Shown here in pieces: positions 8,871 to 16,087 of a stretch of DNA of 64,000 bases (position 1 is its first letter; every line of letters begins with the position of its first letter). The translations under genes were made by a program, and so were the position numbers. This DNA is from Culturomica massiliensis (GTDB lineage: Bacteria > Bacteroidota > Bacteroidia > Bacteroidales > Marinifilaceae): the NCBI RefSeq assembly GCF_900091655.1, contig NZ_LT594621.1:1-64000 (forward strand), in the 5' to 3' direction. Under the pieces are notes generated by a model that was not told where the DNA came from, searched no databases, and saw only the letters and a list, made by a program, of their open reading frames with translations.

Positions 8871-8957
8871 TACTTTTGATTTGCGGTTGATACAAGTATT
8901 TCCGGTGTTTTAGCTGAAGCTTTTTTATCCGTAATTTAGTAACTTTTAAAGCTTCAG
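8871..8957 (+). promoter_or_regulatory. Possible promoter and leader hairpin of the HD-domain gene
   Basis: A TAnnTTTG box (TACTTTTG, 8871-8878) is followed by a perfect 10-bp inverted repeat, CTGAAGCTTT at 8914-8923 and its complement at 8948-8957. No well-placed -33 box is seen. Transcription from here would give a leader of about 125 nt. Confidence 0.35.
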
Positions 8958-9011
8958 AAAGTATAAAAGGGGAAAACGGTATGAACCGTAAAAATATATA
9001 ATCAGATTAAA

Positions 9012-9689
9012 ATGCAGAATACAAATAAGAGAGTCACTTTTGAAGACGTGCGGGGCAATGAAGAGATCAAGTGTTATATATCACAGGCGGATAAAGCTTT
9101 ATCTGCCATGGGGTATACGGAACATTCTTTTGCTCATGTGGTGAAGGCAGCAGATGCTGCTGAGAAAATATTGAAGACATTGGGATATCCGGAACGGGAG
9201 GCAGAGTTAGCGAAGATAGCCGGGTATATGCATGATATCGGTAATATCGTGAACCGTATCGATCATGCCCAGAGCGGAGCAATTCTGGCGTTTCGTTTAT
9301 TGGAAAAAATGGGTATGGAGGCCAACGAAATCGCTCAGGTAATCAGTGCCATCGGAAATCACGATGAAAGTACTGCTGCTGCGATTAATCCCATTGCTGC
9401 CGCTTTGATTTTAGCAGATAAGACCGATGTACGACGGAGCCGTGTACGCAACCGAGACTTTGCCAATTTTGATATTCACGACCGGGTTAACTATGCCGTT
9501 GAAGAGTCTAAAATTTATTTTAATGAAGATAAAACGGCTATTGTATTGGAGTTGAAAATCGATACGACAATTTCGGCTGTCATGGATTATTTTGAGATAT
9601 TCCTCGGCCGAATGATGCTTAGCCGGAAAGCTGCAGAATATTTGCAGATCAGATTTGAACTGGTGATAAACGGACAAAGGCTGTTGTAG
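9012..9689 (+). CDS. HD-domain phosphohydrolase
   Basis: The 225-residue soluble protein contains an HD metal-binding domain over residues 38-160. H42, the H74-D75 pair (YMHDIGNI) and H117 (in NHDES) are probable metal ligands. HD proteins cleave phosphate esters such as nucleotides or cyclic nucleotides. The remaining 60 C-terminal residues form no domain I recognise, and the sequence gives no substrate. It lies alone between the antiporter gene, which is divergent, and greA. An inverted repeat in its leader may regulate it. Confidence 0.75.
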   Translation: MQNTNKRVTFEDVRGNEEIKCYISQADKALSAMGYTEHSFAHVVKAADAAEKILKTLGYPEREAELAKIAGYMHDIGNIVNRIDHAQSGAILAFRLLEKMGMEANEIAQVISAIGNHDESTAAAINPIAAALILADKTDVRRSRVRNRDFANFDIHDRVNYAVEESKIYFNEDKTAIVLELKIDTTISAVMDYFEIFLGRMMLSRKAAEYLQIRFELVINGQRLL

Positions 9690-9793
9690 GTAATCGTTTT
9701 TAATCAGCTTGTTATCGGGTTATTTCCAGAAATTTGAAATGAAAACGTTTGAATAATTTTGTTGAAAAACTTTTTTTATTCACGGAAAGTTTC

Positions 9794-9887
9794 TATTTTT
9801 GTATCGGAGGTGAGGATTCCAAGTTATAGGAATTCTTTTATAGATAAAAGGCACTTATTGGAGGATAAGTGTCATTTATTTTTTTTA
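9794..9887 (+). promoter_or_regulatory. greA promoter box and attenuator-like leader hairpin
   Basis: A TAnnTTTG box (TATTTTTG) lies at 9794-9801. Downstream, GCACTTAT (9851-9858) pairs with ATAAGTGT (9865-9872) across a TGGAGG loop, and a T-rich run follows at 9876-9887. This is terminator-shaped, sits 28 nt before the greA start, and could act as an attenuator. The loop itself looks like a Shine-Dalgarno sequence. Confidence 0.4.
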
Positions 9888-9914
9888 TGTATTAACGAGC
9901 TTAAATTATATATT

Positions 9915-10391
9915 ATGGGAGTAAAAGTATCATATATAACCAAAGAAGGTTTGAAGAAGCTACAGGATGAGCTTGACAGACTACAGAATGTGGAAAGACC
10001 GAAAATTTCCAAGGCGATAGGGGAAGCCATTGAGAAAGGCGATATTTCGGAAAATGCGGAATATGATGCAGCAAAGGACGCACAAGGCTTATTGGAAGCG
10101 AAGATTGCTCAATTGCAGGATACGATTGCCAGTTGCCGCATTATTGACGAATCCCAGTTGGGAACTTCGAAAGTACAGATGCTTAATAAGGTGACAATTA
10201 AAAATGTAAAGACCGGAGCAACGATGGCTTATACGTTGGTGTCCGAAACCGAAGCTGATTTTAAAGCCGGAAAATTGTCGATTCATACGCCTATTGCTCA
10301 GGCTTTGGTCGGGAAAAAAGTCGGGGATGTCGTTAAAGTAAATGTACCGGCGGGAGAAGTTGAATTTGAAATTATGGATATCAGTCTGTAA
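9915..10391 (+). CDS. greA: Transcription elongation factor GreA
   Basis: GreA rescues backtracked RNA polymerase by stimulating cleavage of the transcript 3' end. From the ATG at 9915 the protein is 158 residues, the standard GreA length, and begins with the typical coiled coil (SYITKEGLKKLQDELDRLQ). The acidic tip is intact in the segment GDISENAEYDAAKD, and the C-terminal FKBP-like domain ends normally. An upstream in-frame start at 9759 would add 52 unrelated residues and precede the likely promoter box at 9794, so I reject it. The HIT-family gene follows after 48 bp and may be cotranscribed. Confidence 0.95.
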   Translation: MGVKVSYITKEGLKKLQDELDRLQNVERPKISKAIGEAIEKGDISENAEYDAAKDAQGLLEAKIAQLQDTIASCRIIDESQLGTSKVQMLNKVTIKNVKTGATMAYTLVSETEADFKAGKLSIHTPIAQALVGKKVGDVVKVNVPAGEVEFEIMDISL

Positions 10392-10439
10392 TTGCTTTGT
10401 TTTAAATGATCCGATTTTCAAATTTTGAAACTGTAAATT

Positions 10440-10832
10440 ATGGCATCTGTTTTTTCAAGAATCATAAACGGTGAAATCCCTTCTTATAAGGTGGCAGAGA
10501 ACGATAAGTATTATGCTTTTCTGGATATTGCTCCTTTACAAAAAGGACATACACTGGTTGTTCCTAAAAGGGAAGAAGATTATCTGTTCGATCTGAGTGA
10601 TGAAGAATTGGCCGGAATGATGGTCTTTGCTAAAAAGGTCGCTAAGGCTATACAGAAAAGTGTGCCCTGTAAAAGGGTGGGAGTTGCCGTTATCGGTTTG
10701 GATGTACCCCACGCACATATTCATTTGGTGCCTCTTCAGGGAGGGAATGATCTTAATTTTGCTAATCCGAAAAAAGAATTTTCCAAGGAAGACATGCAGG
10801 CATGTGCCGGGTTAATAGCTTCTAATATGTAA
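10440..10832 (+). CDS. HIT-family (HinT-like) nucleotide-binding hydrolase
   Basis: The 130-residue cytosolic protein belongs to the histidine triad family, which hydrolyses purine nucleoside phosphoramidates and related adenylates. The triad HxHxHxx is intact as H91, H93 and H95 in PHAHIHLVPL, and the N-terminal SRIINGEIPSYKV is typical. Family length is 110-140 residues. It lies downstream of greA on the same strand, and a strong intrinsic terminator follows it at 10857, closing the unit. Confidence 0.92.
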   Translation: MASVFSRIINGEIPSYKVAENDKYYAFLDIAPLQKGHTLVVPKREEDYLFDLSDEELAGMMVFAKKVAKAIQKSVPCKRVGVAVIGLDVPHAHIHLVPLQGGNDLNFANPKKEFSKEDMQACAGLIASNM

Positions 10833-10856
10833 TAAAAGAGGGTTATACATAGAAAA

Positions 10857-10890
10857 ATAGAGGAAATTTGAGAAGATTTCCTCTATTTTT
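10857..10890 (+). terminator. Intrinsic terminator after the HIT gene
   Basis: A perfect 11-bp stem, ATAGAGGAAAT (10857-10867) with its complement at 10876-10886, has an 8-nt loop and runs into T residues. It separates the greA-HIT unit from the ABC operon. Confidence 0.85.
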
Positions 10891-10960
10891 TTTGTTTTTC
10901 CGAAAAAGTGTATACATTTGTAGTGTATTAGTGATGTAATACACTATTATTGATGTATAC
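10891..10960 (+). promoter_or_regulatory. Promoter with nested inverted-repeat operator of the ABC-GntR operon
   Basis: TTTG (10891-10894) and TACATTTG (10913-10920), 18 bp apart, fit the Bacteroidetes promoter pattern. A perfect inverted repeat follows directly, TAGTGTATTA (10921-10930) and TAATACACTA (10937-10946), inside a second pair, GTATACAT (10910-10917) and ATGTATAC (10953-10960). The repeat overlaps the transcription start, as expected for a repressor site, and the operon ends with a GntR-type regulator gene. Autoregulation is inferred. Confidence 0.65.
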
Positions 10961-10975
10961 CTAAAAGTTAAGATT

Positions 10976-11800
10976 ATGATAGAAATGAAAGAATTAGGGT
11001 TTGGATATCGCCGTAGACATGCTGTCTTTTCGGGTTTGAACCTGAATTTGAAAGCTGGTCATGTTTATGGCTTGCTTGGTAAGAACGGTGCCGGTAAGAG
11101 TACTTTGCTGAAGCTGATTACCGGTTTATTATTCCCGGATCGGGGCGAGTTGAAAGTTTTGGGTGATTGTCCGTCATTGCGTCATCCTTCTTTTTTATCG
11201 GATTTATTTTTTATTCCGGAGGAGTTTTATTTGCCGGATATGAGTATGCGGACTTATATCGGCTTAATGGCTCCGTTTTATCCTCGTTTTAATAAGGAGC
11301 AGTTGGAGGAATATATGAATGAATTGGAAGTTCCTATGGAAGAACGTTTTAGCCGGATGTCCTATGGACAAAAGAAAAAATCTTTAATAGCTTTGGGGGT
11401 GGCCTGTAATACGGCCTTGTTGGTAATGGACGAACCGACGAACGGTTTGGATATCCCTGCCAAAAGTTGTTTCCGGAAATTGATTTCTTCTGTATCCGGA
11501 GACAATCGTTGTATGATTATTTCAACTCATCAGGTAAGGGATTTGGAGAGTTTGATCGATGCAATTGTGATTATTGATGAAAGTCGTATTTTGATTAATG
11601 CGACGACGGATCAAATAACGGAGAAACTACTTTTTAAACAAGTTACAGAAGGAGATGACGTATTGTTTGAAGAAGTTTCCATAAGAGGACGTTGGGGGTG
11701 TGTGCCGAATGCCGGGAATCAGGATAGCCGTTTGGATATGGAATTGTTTTTCAATGCCGTGCTGCAAAATCCGGATCGGATCTGTCAAATGTTAAAATAA
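10976..11800 (+). CDS. ABC transporter ATP-binding protein (YtrB-like)
   Basis: The 274-residue ATPase drives the membrane partner encoded next to it. It has Walker A GKNGAGKST at 35-43, an altered signature motif MSYGQKK near 128, Walker B LLVMDEPTNGLD near 157-168 and the switch histidine in IISTHQ. About 60 extra residues after the nucleotide-binding domain resemble the tail of drug or antimicrobial-peptide exporters of the CcmA/YtrB type. It is the first gene of a four-gene operon (ATPase, permease, small membrane protein, GntR regulator) with spacings of 5-8 bp. Substrate is unknown; export or resistance is the usual role of this architecture. Confidence 0.88.
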   Translation: MIEMKELGFGYRRRHAVFSGLNLNLKAGHVYGLLGKNGAGKSTLLKLITGLLFPDRGELKVLGDCPSLRHPSFLSDLFFIPEEFYLPDMSMRTYIGLMAPFYPRFNKEQLEEYMNELEVPMEERFSRMSYGQKKKSLIALGVACNTALLVMDEPTNGLDIPAKSCFRKLISSVSGDNRCMIISTHQVRDLESLIDAIVIIDESRILINATTDQITEKLLFKQVTEGDDVLFEEVSIRGRWGCVPNAGNQDSRLDMELFFNAVLQNPDRICQMLK

Positions 11801-11807
11801 AGAAGAG

Positions 11808-12722
11808 ATGAAAGAGATATTCAATATAAATAGATTCGGTGCTTTATGGATAAAGACGAATCGTGAGAATTTGAGAGCAAATCTGGTATTACTGGCTGTC
11901 ATTGCTGTTGTGACTTTTTTGTGTCTTTGTCGTTTTAATCCTTTTACTCCGGAGTATACTGTCGTCAATTCAGATGGAACAAAAATTTCGTTTGTCAGGG
12001 AACAGGCTGAAAGGCAGTTTATCGTTTTTTGGAGTGTCCTGTTTTTCTTTTCTATTGTTGTTGCTGCCCGTTCGTTTAAGAATGTCATTTCACCTTATAA
12101 ATCGGTAAGTACCTTGTTGTTGCCGGCCTCTTCTTTTGAGAAGTATTTATTGGCTTTTTTAAACTCGACTGTCGTTTTCTTTTTGGTTTATTTACTGTTG
12201 TTTTATGGACTGGACTGGCTTGTGAATACTTATAAATACAGTGGGATAAGTCAGGCAAGTTATACCACGGGATGGTTCGGCATGAAAATTCCGTTGATCG
12301 AGGAAGGACAACAAATGCTGCGTCCGTCGCTTGCTAATGTCCTGAATATATCTTCCGGGGACAGTGGATTTTTAACCGTTGTCAATCGGGATGATTTCAG
12401 TTGTTCTTATCATACTGCTTTCTCATTTTACCCGATATTGGGTTGCTGGTTGTATGTGATTGCCATATTTATGTGGGGATCGATAACTTTCCGGAAACGG
12501 GTGATTTTGTTGACGACATTATTACATTTATTACTCTTCCTGGTAGTGGGGTATTTTATGTATCTTATTGTACGTCATGTTATGGAAGCTTATTACCTAT
12601 CTTCAATGGTGAATGTGGAACCGGATTTGCCTTCACCTTATTGGGGATTGGCTTTTTATCTTTTCCCGTTTATCTATTTGTGGGTGGTATGGATTAAATT
12701 AAAAAGAAAACAATTAAAGTAA
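11808..12722 (+). CDS. ABC transporter permease subunit
   Basis: This 304-residue membrane protein has about six hydrophobic helices (near 25-43, 72-90, 110-132, 210-228, 236-262 and 278-297) and a large loop between helices 3 and 4. It has no similarity that I recognise to importer permeases. Its position 7 bp after the ATPase gene identifies it as the membrane half of that exporter, probably working as a dimer. It starts with KEIFNINRFGALWIKTNR, an amphipathic N-terminus common in ABC-2 type permeases of Bacteroidetes. Confidence 0.75.
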   Translation: MKEIFNINRFGALWIKTNRENLRANLVLLAVIAVVTFLCLCRFNPFTPEYTVVNSDGTKISFVREQAERQFIVFWSVLFFFSIVVAARSFKNVISPYKSVSTLLLPASSFEKYLLAFLNSTVVFFLVYLLLFYGLDWLVNTYKYSGISQASYTTGWFGMKIPLIEEGQQMLRPSLANVLNISSGDSGFLTVVNRDDFSCSYHTAFSFYPILGCWLYVIAIFMWGSITFRKRVILLTTLLHLLLFLVVGYFMYLIVRHVMEAYYLSSMVNVEPDLPSPYWGLAFYLFPFIYLWVVWIKLKRKQLK

Positions 12723-12728
12723 GAAGCT

Positions 12729-13115
12729 ATGAAAAAATACGATTTGATATTGATTGCCTTATATGTTGCTTTTTTGCTCATTTTATGGGGTGTATTGAAG
12801 AGTTATGTTTATACAAATATGGAAGACCGGCGGGAGGTGAATGAACTGGTTGATGCTATCCGCCGTACAGATCTGAAAGCCGTTGTTATTCGAAATACGG
12901 AAATGTATGTAAAAATCCGGCGTACAGATGAAGACCGGGTTCAGATTAGGGGAGGAAATCTCTGCCGGACAAATAAAGAAGCCATGCGTTTGGCGGGAGA
13001 TACGCTGTATATCGGTTCCCCGATGGGAGCAGACCGCGATTATATCCGTATGACGATTCCGGATTCTATGCAGGTAATCCTGTCCGCAGCACCTAATGTT
13101 GATTTTCAAGAATAA
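12729..13115 (+). CDS. Small membrane-anchored protein of the ABC operon
   Basis: I do not recognise this 128-residue protein. It has one hydrophobic segment at residues 7-25, probably an uncleaved anchor, followed by a soluble region rich in short beta-strand-like stretches (AVVIRNTEMYVKI, DTLYIGSP, YIRMTIPD). That pattern resembles the adhesin-like beta repeats often encoded with GntR/YtrA-type ABC operons, but similarity is weak. It lies 6 bp after the permease gene and 5 bp before the regulator gene, so a role with the transporter is likely. Confidence 0.6.
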   Translation: MKKYDLILIALYVAFLLILWGVLKSYVYTNMEDRREVNELVDAIRRTDLKAVVIRNTEMYVKIRRTDEDRVQIRGGNLCRTNKEAMRLAGDTLYIGSPMGADRDYIRMTIPDSMQVILSAAPNVDFQE

Positions 13116-13120
13116 TAGTT

Positions 13121-13489
13121 ATGGATTTTAAGGATACTCAGGCAATATATATGCAGATAGCCGATTTTGTCTGTGACAATATTGTTTCGGGCAAATGGAG
13201 CGGGGATGGAAGAATACCTTCTGTCCGGGAACTGGGCATGCAATTGGAGGTGAATCCCAATACTGTCATGCGGGCTTATGAATGGTTGGAAAACCGGCAA
13301 ATCATATATAATAAAAGAGGAATCGGCTTTTTTGTATATGAAGATGCACGACAACATATTTTGGAGGATCAGCGGACAGCTTTTTTGGAGCAAGAGTTGC
13401 CGGAGCTTTTCAGGCGTATGAAATTACTTGGAATTACCGGAGAGGAAATTGCAAAAGGTTTTGAAGACTATCTTCATAAGTCTGCCTAG
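13121..13489 (+). CDS. GntR-family regulator (YtrA-type)
   Basis: The 122-residue protein is a short GntR repressor of the YtrA kind. An N-terminal winged helix covers residues 8-75, with the signature IYMQIADFVCDNIVSGKW, RIPSVRELGMQLEVNPNTV and RAYEWLENRQII. A short helical dimerisation tail follows in place of a large ligand domain. It is the last gene of the ABC operon, and the nested inverted repeat at the operon promoter is the probable binding site. Regulators of this type usually repress their own operon until cell-envelope stress or a drug is sensed; the inducer here is unknown. Confidence 0.87.
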   Translation: MDFKDTQAIYMQIADFVCDNIVSGKWSGDGRIPSVRELGMQLEVNPNTVMRAYEWLENRQIIYNKRGIGFFVYEDARQHILEDQRTAFLEQELPELFRRMKLLGITGEEIAKGFEDYLHKSA

Positions 13490-13656
13490 GAGGTAAAACC
13501 GTTTATCTACGAATGTCCTGCATGAGGTCCCGGTATGTTTAAATGTTTTTATAAAATAATAAAAACGGGCTTACTGCGTAAAGTTTAAGGAACCGATGAA
13601 TTATTTTTCGGAAAATGAATTAATTTTACAGTTGGAAATCAAGTTGTGAATAACTT

Positions 13657-14139
13657 ATGAAGAGACGTGAAATGTATAATGCTTATGCGGATTTGGAGGG
13701 GTACAACTGTTTCGGTTGTTCTCCGGCCAATCCCTACGGGTTGAAGTGTAAATTTTTTGATGAAGGTGAATATATTACTTGTGATTGGGAGCCTTCGGAA
13801 AATTATCAGGGTTTTTTTCACGTGTTGCACGGAGGTATTCAGGCGACCCTTATCGATGAGATTGCCAGTTGGGCTATCTTCTCTTATGCGAAGACTGCCG
13901 GAGTGACGACCGAGATGGCTGTAAAATACCGGAAACCGGTTTATACCAACCGGGGAGGAATTCATTTGCGTGCCAAGGTGACGAAGGCAGAAAAAAGGTT
14001 GGTTACTGCCCGTGTCGAACTTTTTAATGCGGCAGGAGAACTGGCAACGGAAGCCGATGTCGTTTATATGGTTTATCCGGAAGAGATTGCACGTAAAAAG
14101 CTGGATTGGCCGGGTGTAGAAGCATTTTATAAGGAGTGA
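13657..14139 (+). CDS. PaaI-like hotdog-fold thioesterase
   Basis: The 160-residue cytosolic protein has a single hotdog domain with the HGG motif in FHVLHGGIQATLIDEIASW near residues 50-68, where a conserved acidic residue (D63 or E64) serves catalysis in acyl-CoA thioesterases. The N-terminal GYNCFGCSPANPYGLKCKF contains two cysteines seen in many Bacteroidetes members. The substrate is probably a CoA ester but is not identified. It lies 33 bp upstream of a HAD phosphatase gene on the same strand and may be cotranscribed with it. Confidence 0.8.
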   Translation: MKRREMYNAYADLEGYNCFGCSPANPYGLKCKFFDEGEYITCDWEPSENYQGFFHVLHGGIQATLIDEIASWAIFSYAKTAGVTTEMAVKYRKPVYTNRGGIHLRAKVTKAEKRLVTARVELFNAAGELATEADVVYMVYPEEIARKKLDWPGVEAFYKE

Positions 14140-14172
14140 GCTGCAGGATGTTGAATTTGGATAAATAGAATA

Positions 14173-14814
14173 ATGAAGCAGTATAAGAACATTGTTTGGG
14201 ATTGGAACGGAACGTTGTTAGACGATAAGAATACAGGTGTAAATACGCTGAACCGGATGTTGGAAAAAAGGAAGCTGAAGACGTTGTCTTTGGAAAATTA
14301 CCGGGATGTTTTCGGGTTTCCGGTGGAGGATTTTTACAGGCGGGTAGGGTTTGATTTACAAAAGGAGACGCTACATGATATTTCGGTGGATTTTGTGGAT
14401 ACATACGATATTTTTGCGGAAGGAATCGGATTGAACCCGGGGGTACGGGAAACGCTGGATGCTTTGCAAAAAGCAGGAATACGACAATATATACTTTCTG
14501 CTTTGCGTGAGGATTTACTTTCTCAAATGGTGAAGGATTTCAATATCGGCCGTTATTTTTTTCAGGTTTGCGGTTCTGATAATATATATGCGGCCGGAAA
14601 AATCGAACGGGGAAAACGGATGGTTGAGAAGTATGGTATTTGTCCGGAGGAAACCCTTATGATCGGAGATACGACTCATGATGCCGAGGTAGCGGAAGCT
14701 TTAGGATTCGGGAAGTTGTTGTATACCGGAGGGCACAATAGTGAATGGCGTTTGCTGGAAAAAGGAGATGTTATACAAGGGATGGAATGTATCCCGGATT
14801 TGCTTTTGAATTAA
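14173..14814 (+). CDS. HAD-superfamily phosphatase, phosphoglycolate phosphatase-like
   Basis: The 213-residue enzyme has the HAD motifs: motif I DWNGT with nucleophile D10, motif II serine in YILSALR near 117, a lysine near 141, and motif III GDTTHDAEVA near 163-172. A helical cap sits between motifs I and II, as in Gph-type phosphatases. The usual second aspartate of motif I is an asparagine (N12), which would be expected to weaken general acid/base catalysis; related Bacteroidetes proteins share this DWNGT form, so it may be a natural subgroup. The substrate is not determined. A strong bidirectional terminator follows. Confidence 0.8.
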   Translation: MKQYKNIVWDWNGTLLDDKNTGVNTLNRMLEKRKLKTLSLENYRDVFGFPVEDFYRRVGFDLQKETLHDISVDFVDTYDIFAEGIGLNPGVRETLDALQKAGIRQYILSALREDLLSQMVKDFNIGRYFFQVCGSDNIYAAGKIERGKRMVEKYGICPEETLMIGDTTHDAEVAEALGFGKLLYTGGHNSEWRLLEKGDVIQGMECIPDLLLN

Positions 14815-14832
14815 TAACGGTATTTTGCAAAT

Positions 14833-14871
14833 AAACCGGATTTTGTAAAAAATACAAAATCCGGTTTTATT
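14833..14871. terminator. Bidirectional terminator
   Basis: A perfect 15-bp stem, AAACCGGATTTTGTA (14833-14847) with its complement at 14853-14867, has a 5-nt loop and T-rich flanks on both strands. It sits between convergent genes. Confidence 0.85.
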
Positions 14872-14885
14872 TTCGGGGGATATGG

Positions 14886-16064
14886 TTATAGCTTATACCG
14901 GTATAGTTGAGCGAGTGTGTTGTAGTACTCTTTTTCTACATTCAGGTAGTTTTGCCGGCTGTCGTAAAATGTGGTGAGTTCTACAAAATAATCGATCATT
15001 GAAATTTGTCCTGCCATCAGGGCTTTATTCAATAATTCTACACTGTGTTGTTTTGTCAATATCTCGGAATATTCTTTGCAGGAGGTTTGCAGGGCGGTGG
15101 CCTGCTCGTATAATTGTTGCAAATTGGATTTCAGGTTGCGCGTGTTATCCTCGATAACTGCATTTGAATATTCGAATTGGGCTTTTGCTTTTCGTACGGT
15201 GTTTTTATTTTCAAATAGCGGTATTGACAAGCCTACGACAAATCCGTTGAGGGTTTCATCGCTGCCTCCATTTCTCCGGTAACCGATATCAAATTTGGGT
15301 AAGCTTTGTGCGCGGCTCAAACGAATTTCACGTCCTGCAATTTCTGCCTGTGTCGACAGATTCTTTAGGTTGGGATCCAGAGCCATATACTCGCTTTCCA
15401 GTTGTTGGAAATCCGGCAGGTTTTCACTTACAGGGTATTGAGTACCGGTGAATTCAATGGGTATACCCCCGTTCAGGGTTTGTAACTGCTCTTGTTTTGC
15501 CTTTAGGGCTGCCGAGTTGAGCCGGGCTCCGTTTTGGGCATTGAGTAGTTCTAGTTGGATTTTATTCAACTCCAGTTGATTGGCATCTCCTTGTTCCAGG
15601 CGTTTGGCATATAGTTCGGAGAGATGACGGGCATTTTCCAGTCTTTCGTCCAGCAATGCCTGTTGTTTGCGTAGGTAAATAATTTCCAGACAGGTTTGTT
15701 GGGCCAGCAATAAAATTTGTTGACGGATACCAGCGAATTGGTAGTCGTATCCGGTTGATTTTAAACCCGCTAATTTGTTTTTATTGGTATAGACTGTCGG
15801 AAAGTCGAAAGATTGAACGACTGCCAGTTCATTGATATTTCCGCCGGTGGTTTTATCGCCCCACAATTGATTGAATTCGATTGTAGGGTTGGAGAGGTAG
15901 TTACCGGTGTGTGCTTCCAGCTTTTGAGTTTCTGTCAAATGACTGCTTGCCTGTAAAGTTTTGTTATTGACGGCAATGTTTGTCAATATGCTGCCGATGT
16001 CTGATTGGGCTTGCAATAAGAATGACAGGCCTGTAAAGAAGGTAGTGTATATAATTTTTTTCAT
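14886..16064 (-). CDS. TolC-family outer membrane component of an RND metal efflux pump
   Basis: This 392-residue protein has a signal peptide (KKIIYTTFFTGLSFLLQAQ) and two helical TolC repeats with long coiled-coil stretches, as in CusC/CzcC. It forms the outer-membrane exit duct for the pump encoded just upstream (24 bp gap to the pump gene on the minus strand). It is the last gene of the efflux operon and ends at a bidirectional terminator. Confidence 0.85.
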   Translation of the reverse strand: MKKIIYTTFFTGLSFLLQAQSDIGSILTNIAVNNKTLQASSHLTETQKLEAHTGNYLSNPTIEFNQLWGDKTTGGNINELAVVQSFDFPTVYTNKNKLAGLKSTGYDYQFAGIRQQILLLAQQTCLEIIYLRKQQALLDERLENARHLSELYAKRLEQGDANQLELNKIQLELLNAQNGARLNSAALKAKQEQLQTLNGGIPIEFTGTQYPVSENLPDFQQLESEYMALDPNLKNLSTQAEIAGREIRLSRAQSLPKFDIGYRRNGGSDETLNGFVVGLSIPLFENKNTVRKAKAQFEYSNAVIEDNTRNLKSNLQQLYEQATALQTSCKEYSEILTKQHSVELLNKALMAGQISMIDYFVELTTFYDSRQNYLNVEKEYYNTLAQLYRYKL

Positions 16065-16087
16065 GTGCTTATTGTATTATGCCGTTA

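Noticed and set aside
9759..9914. N-terminal extension of GreA
   Set aside because: The added 52 residues have no family match, and the region contains a promoter box and a leader hairpin.
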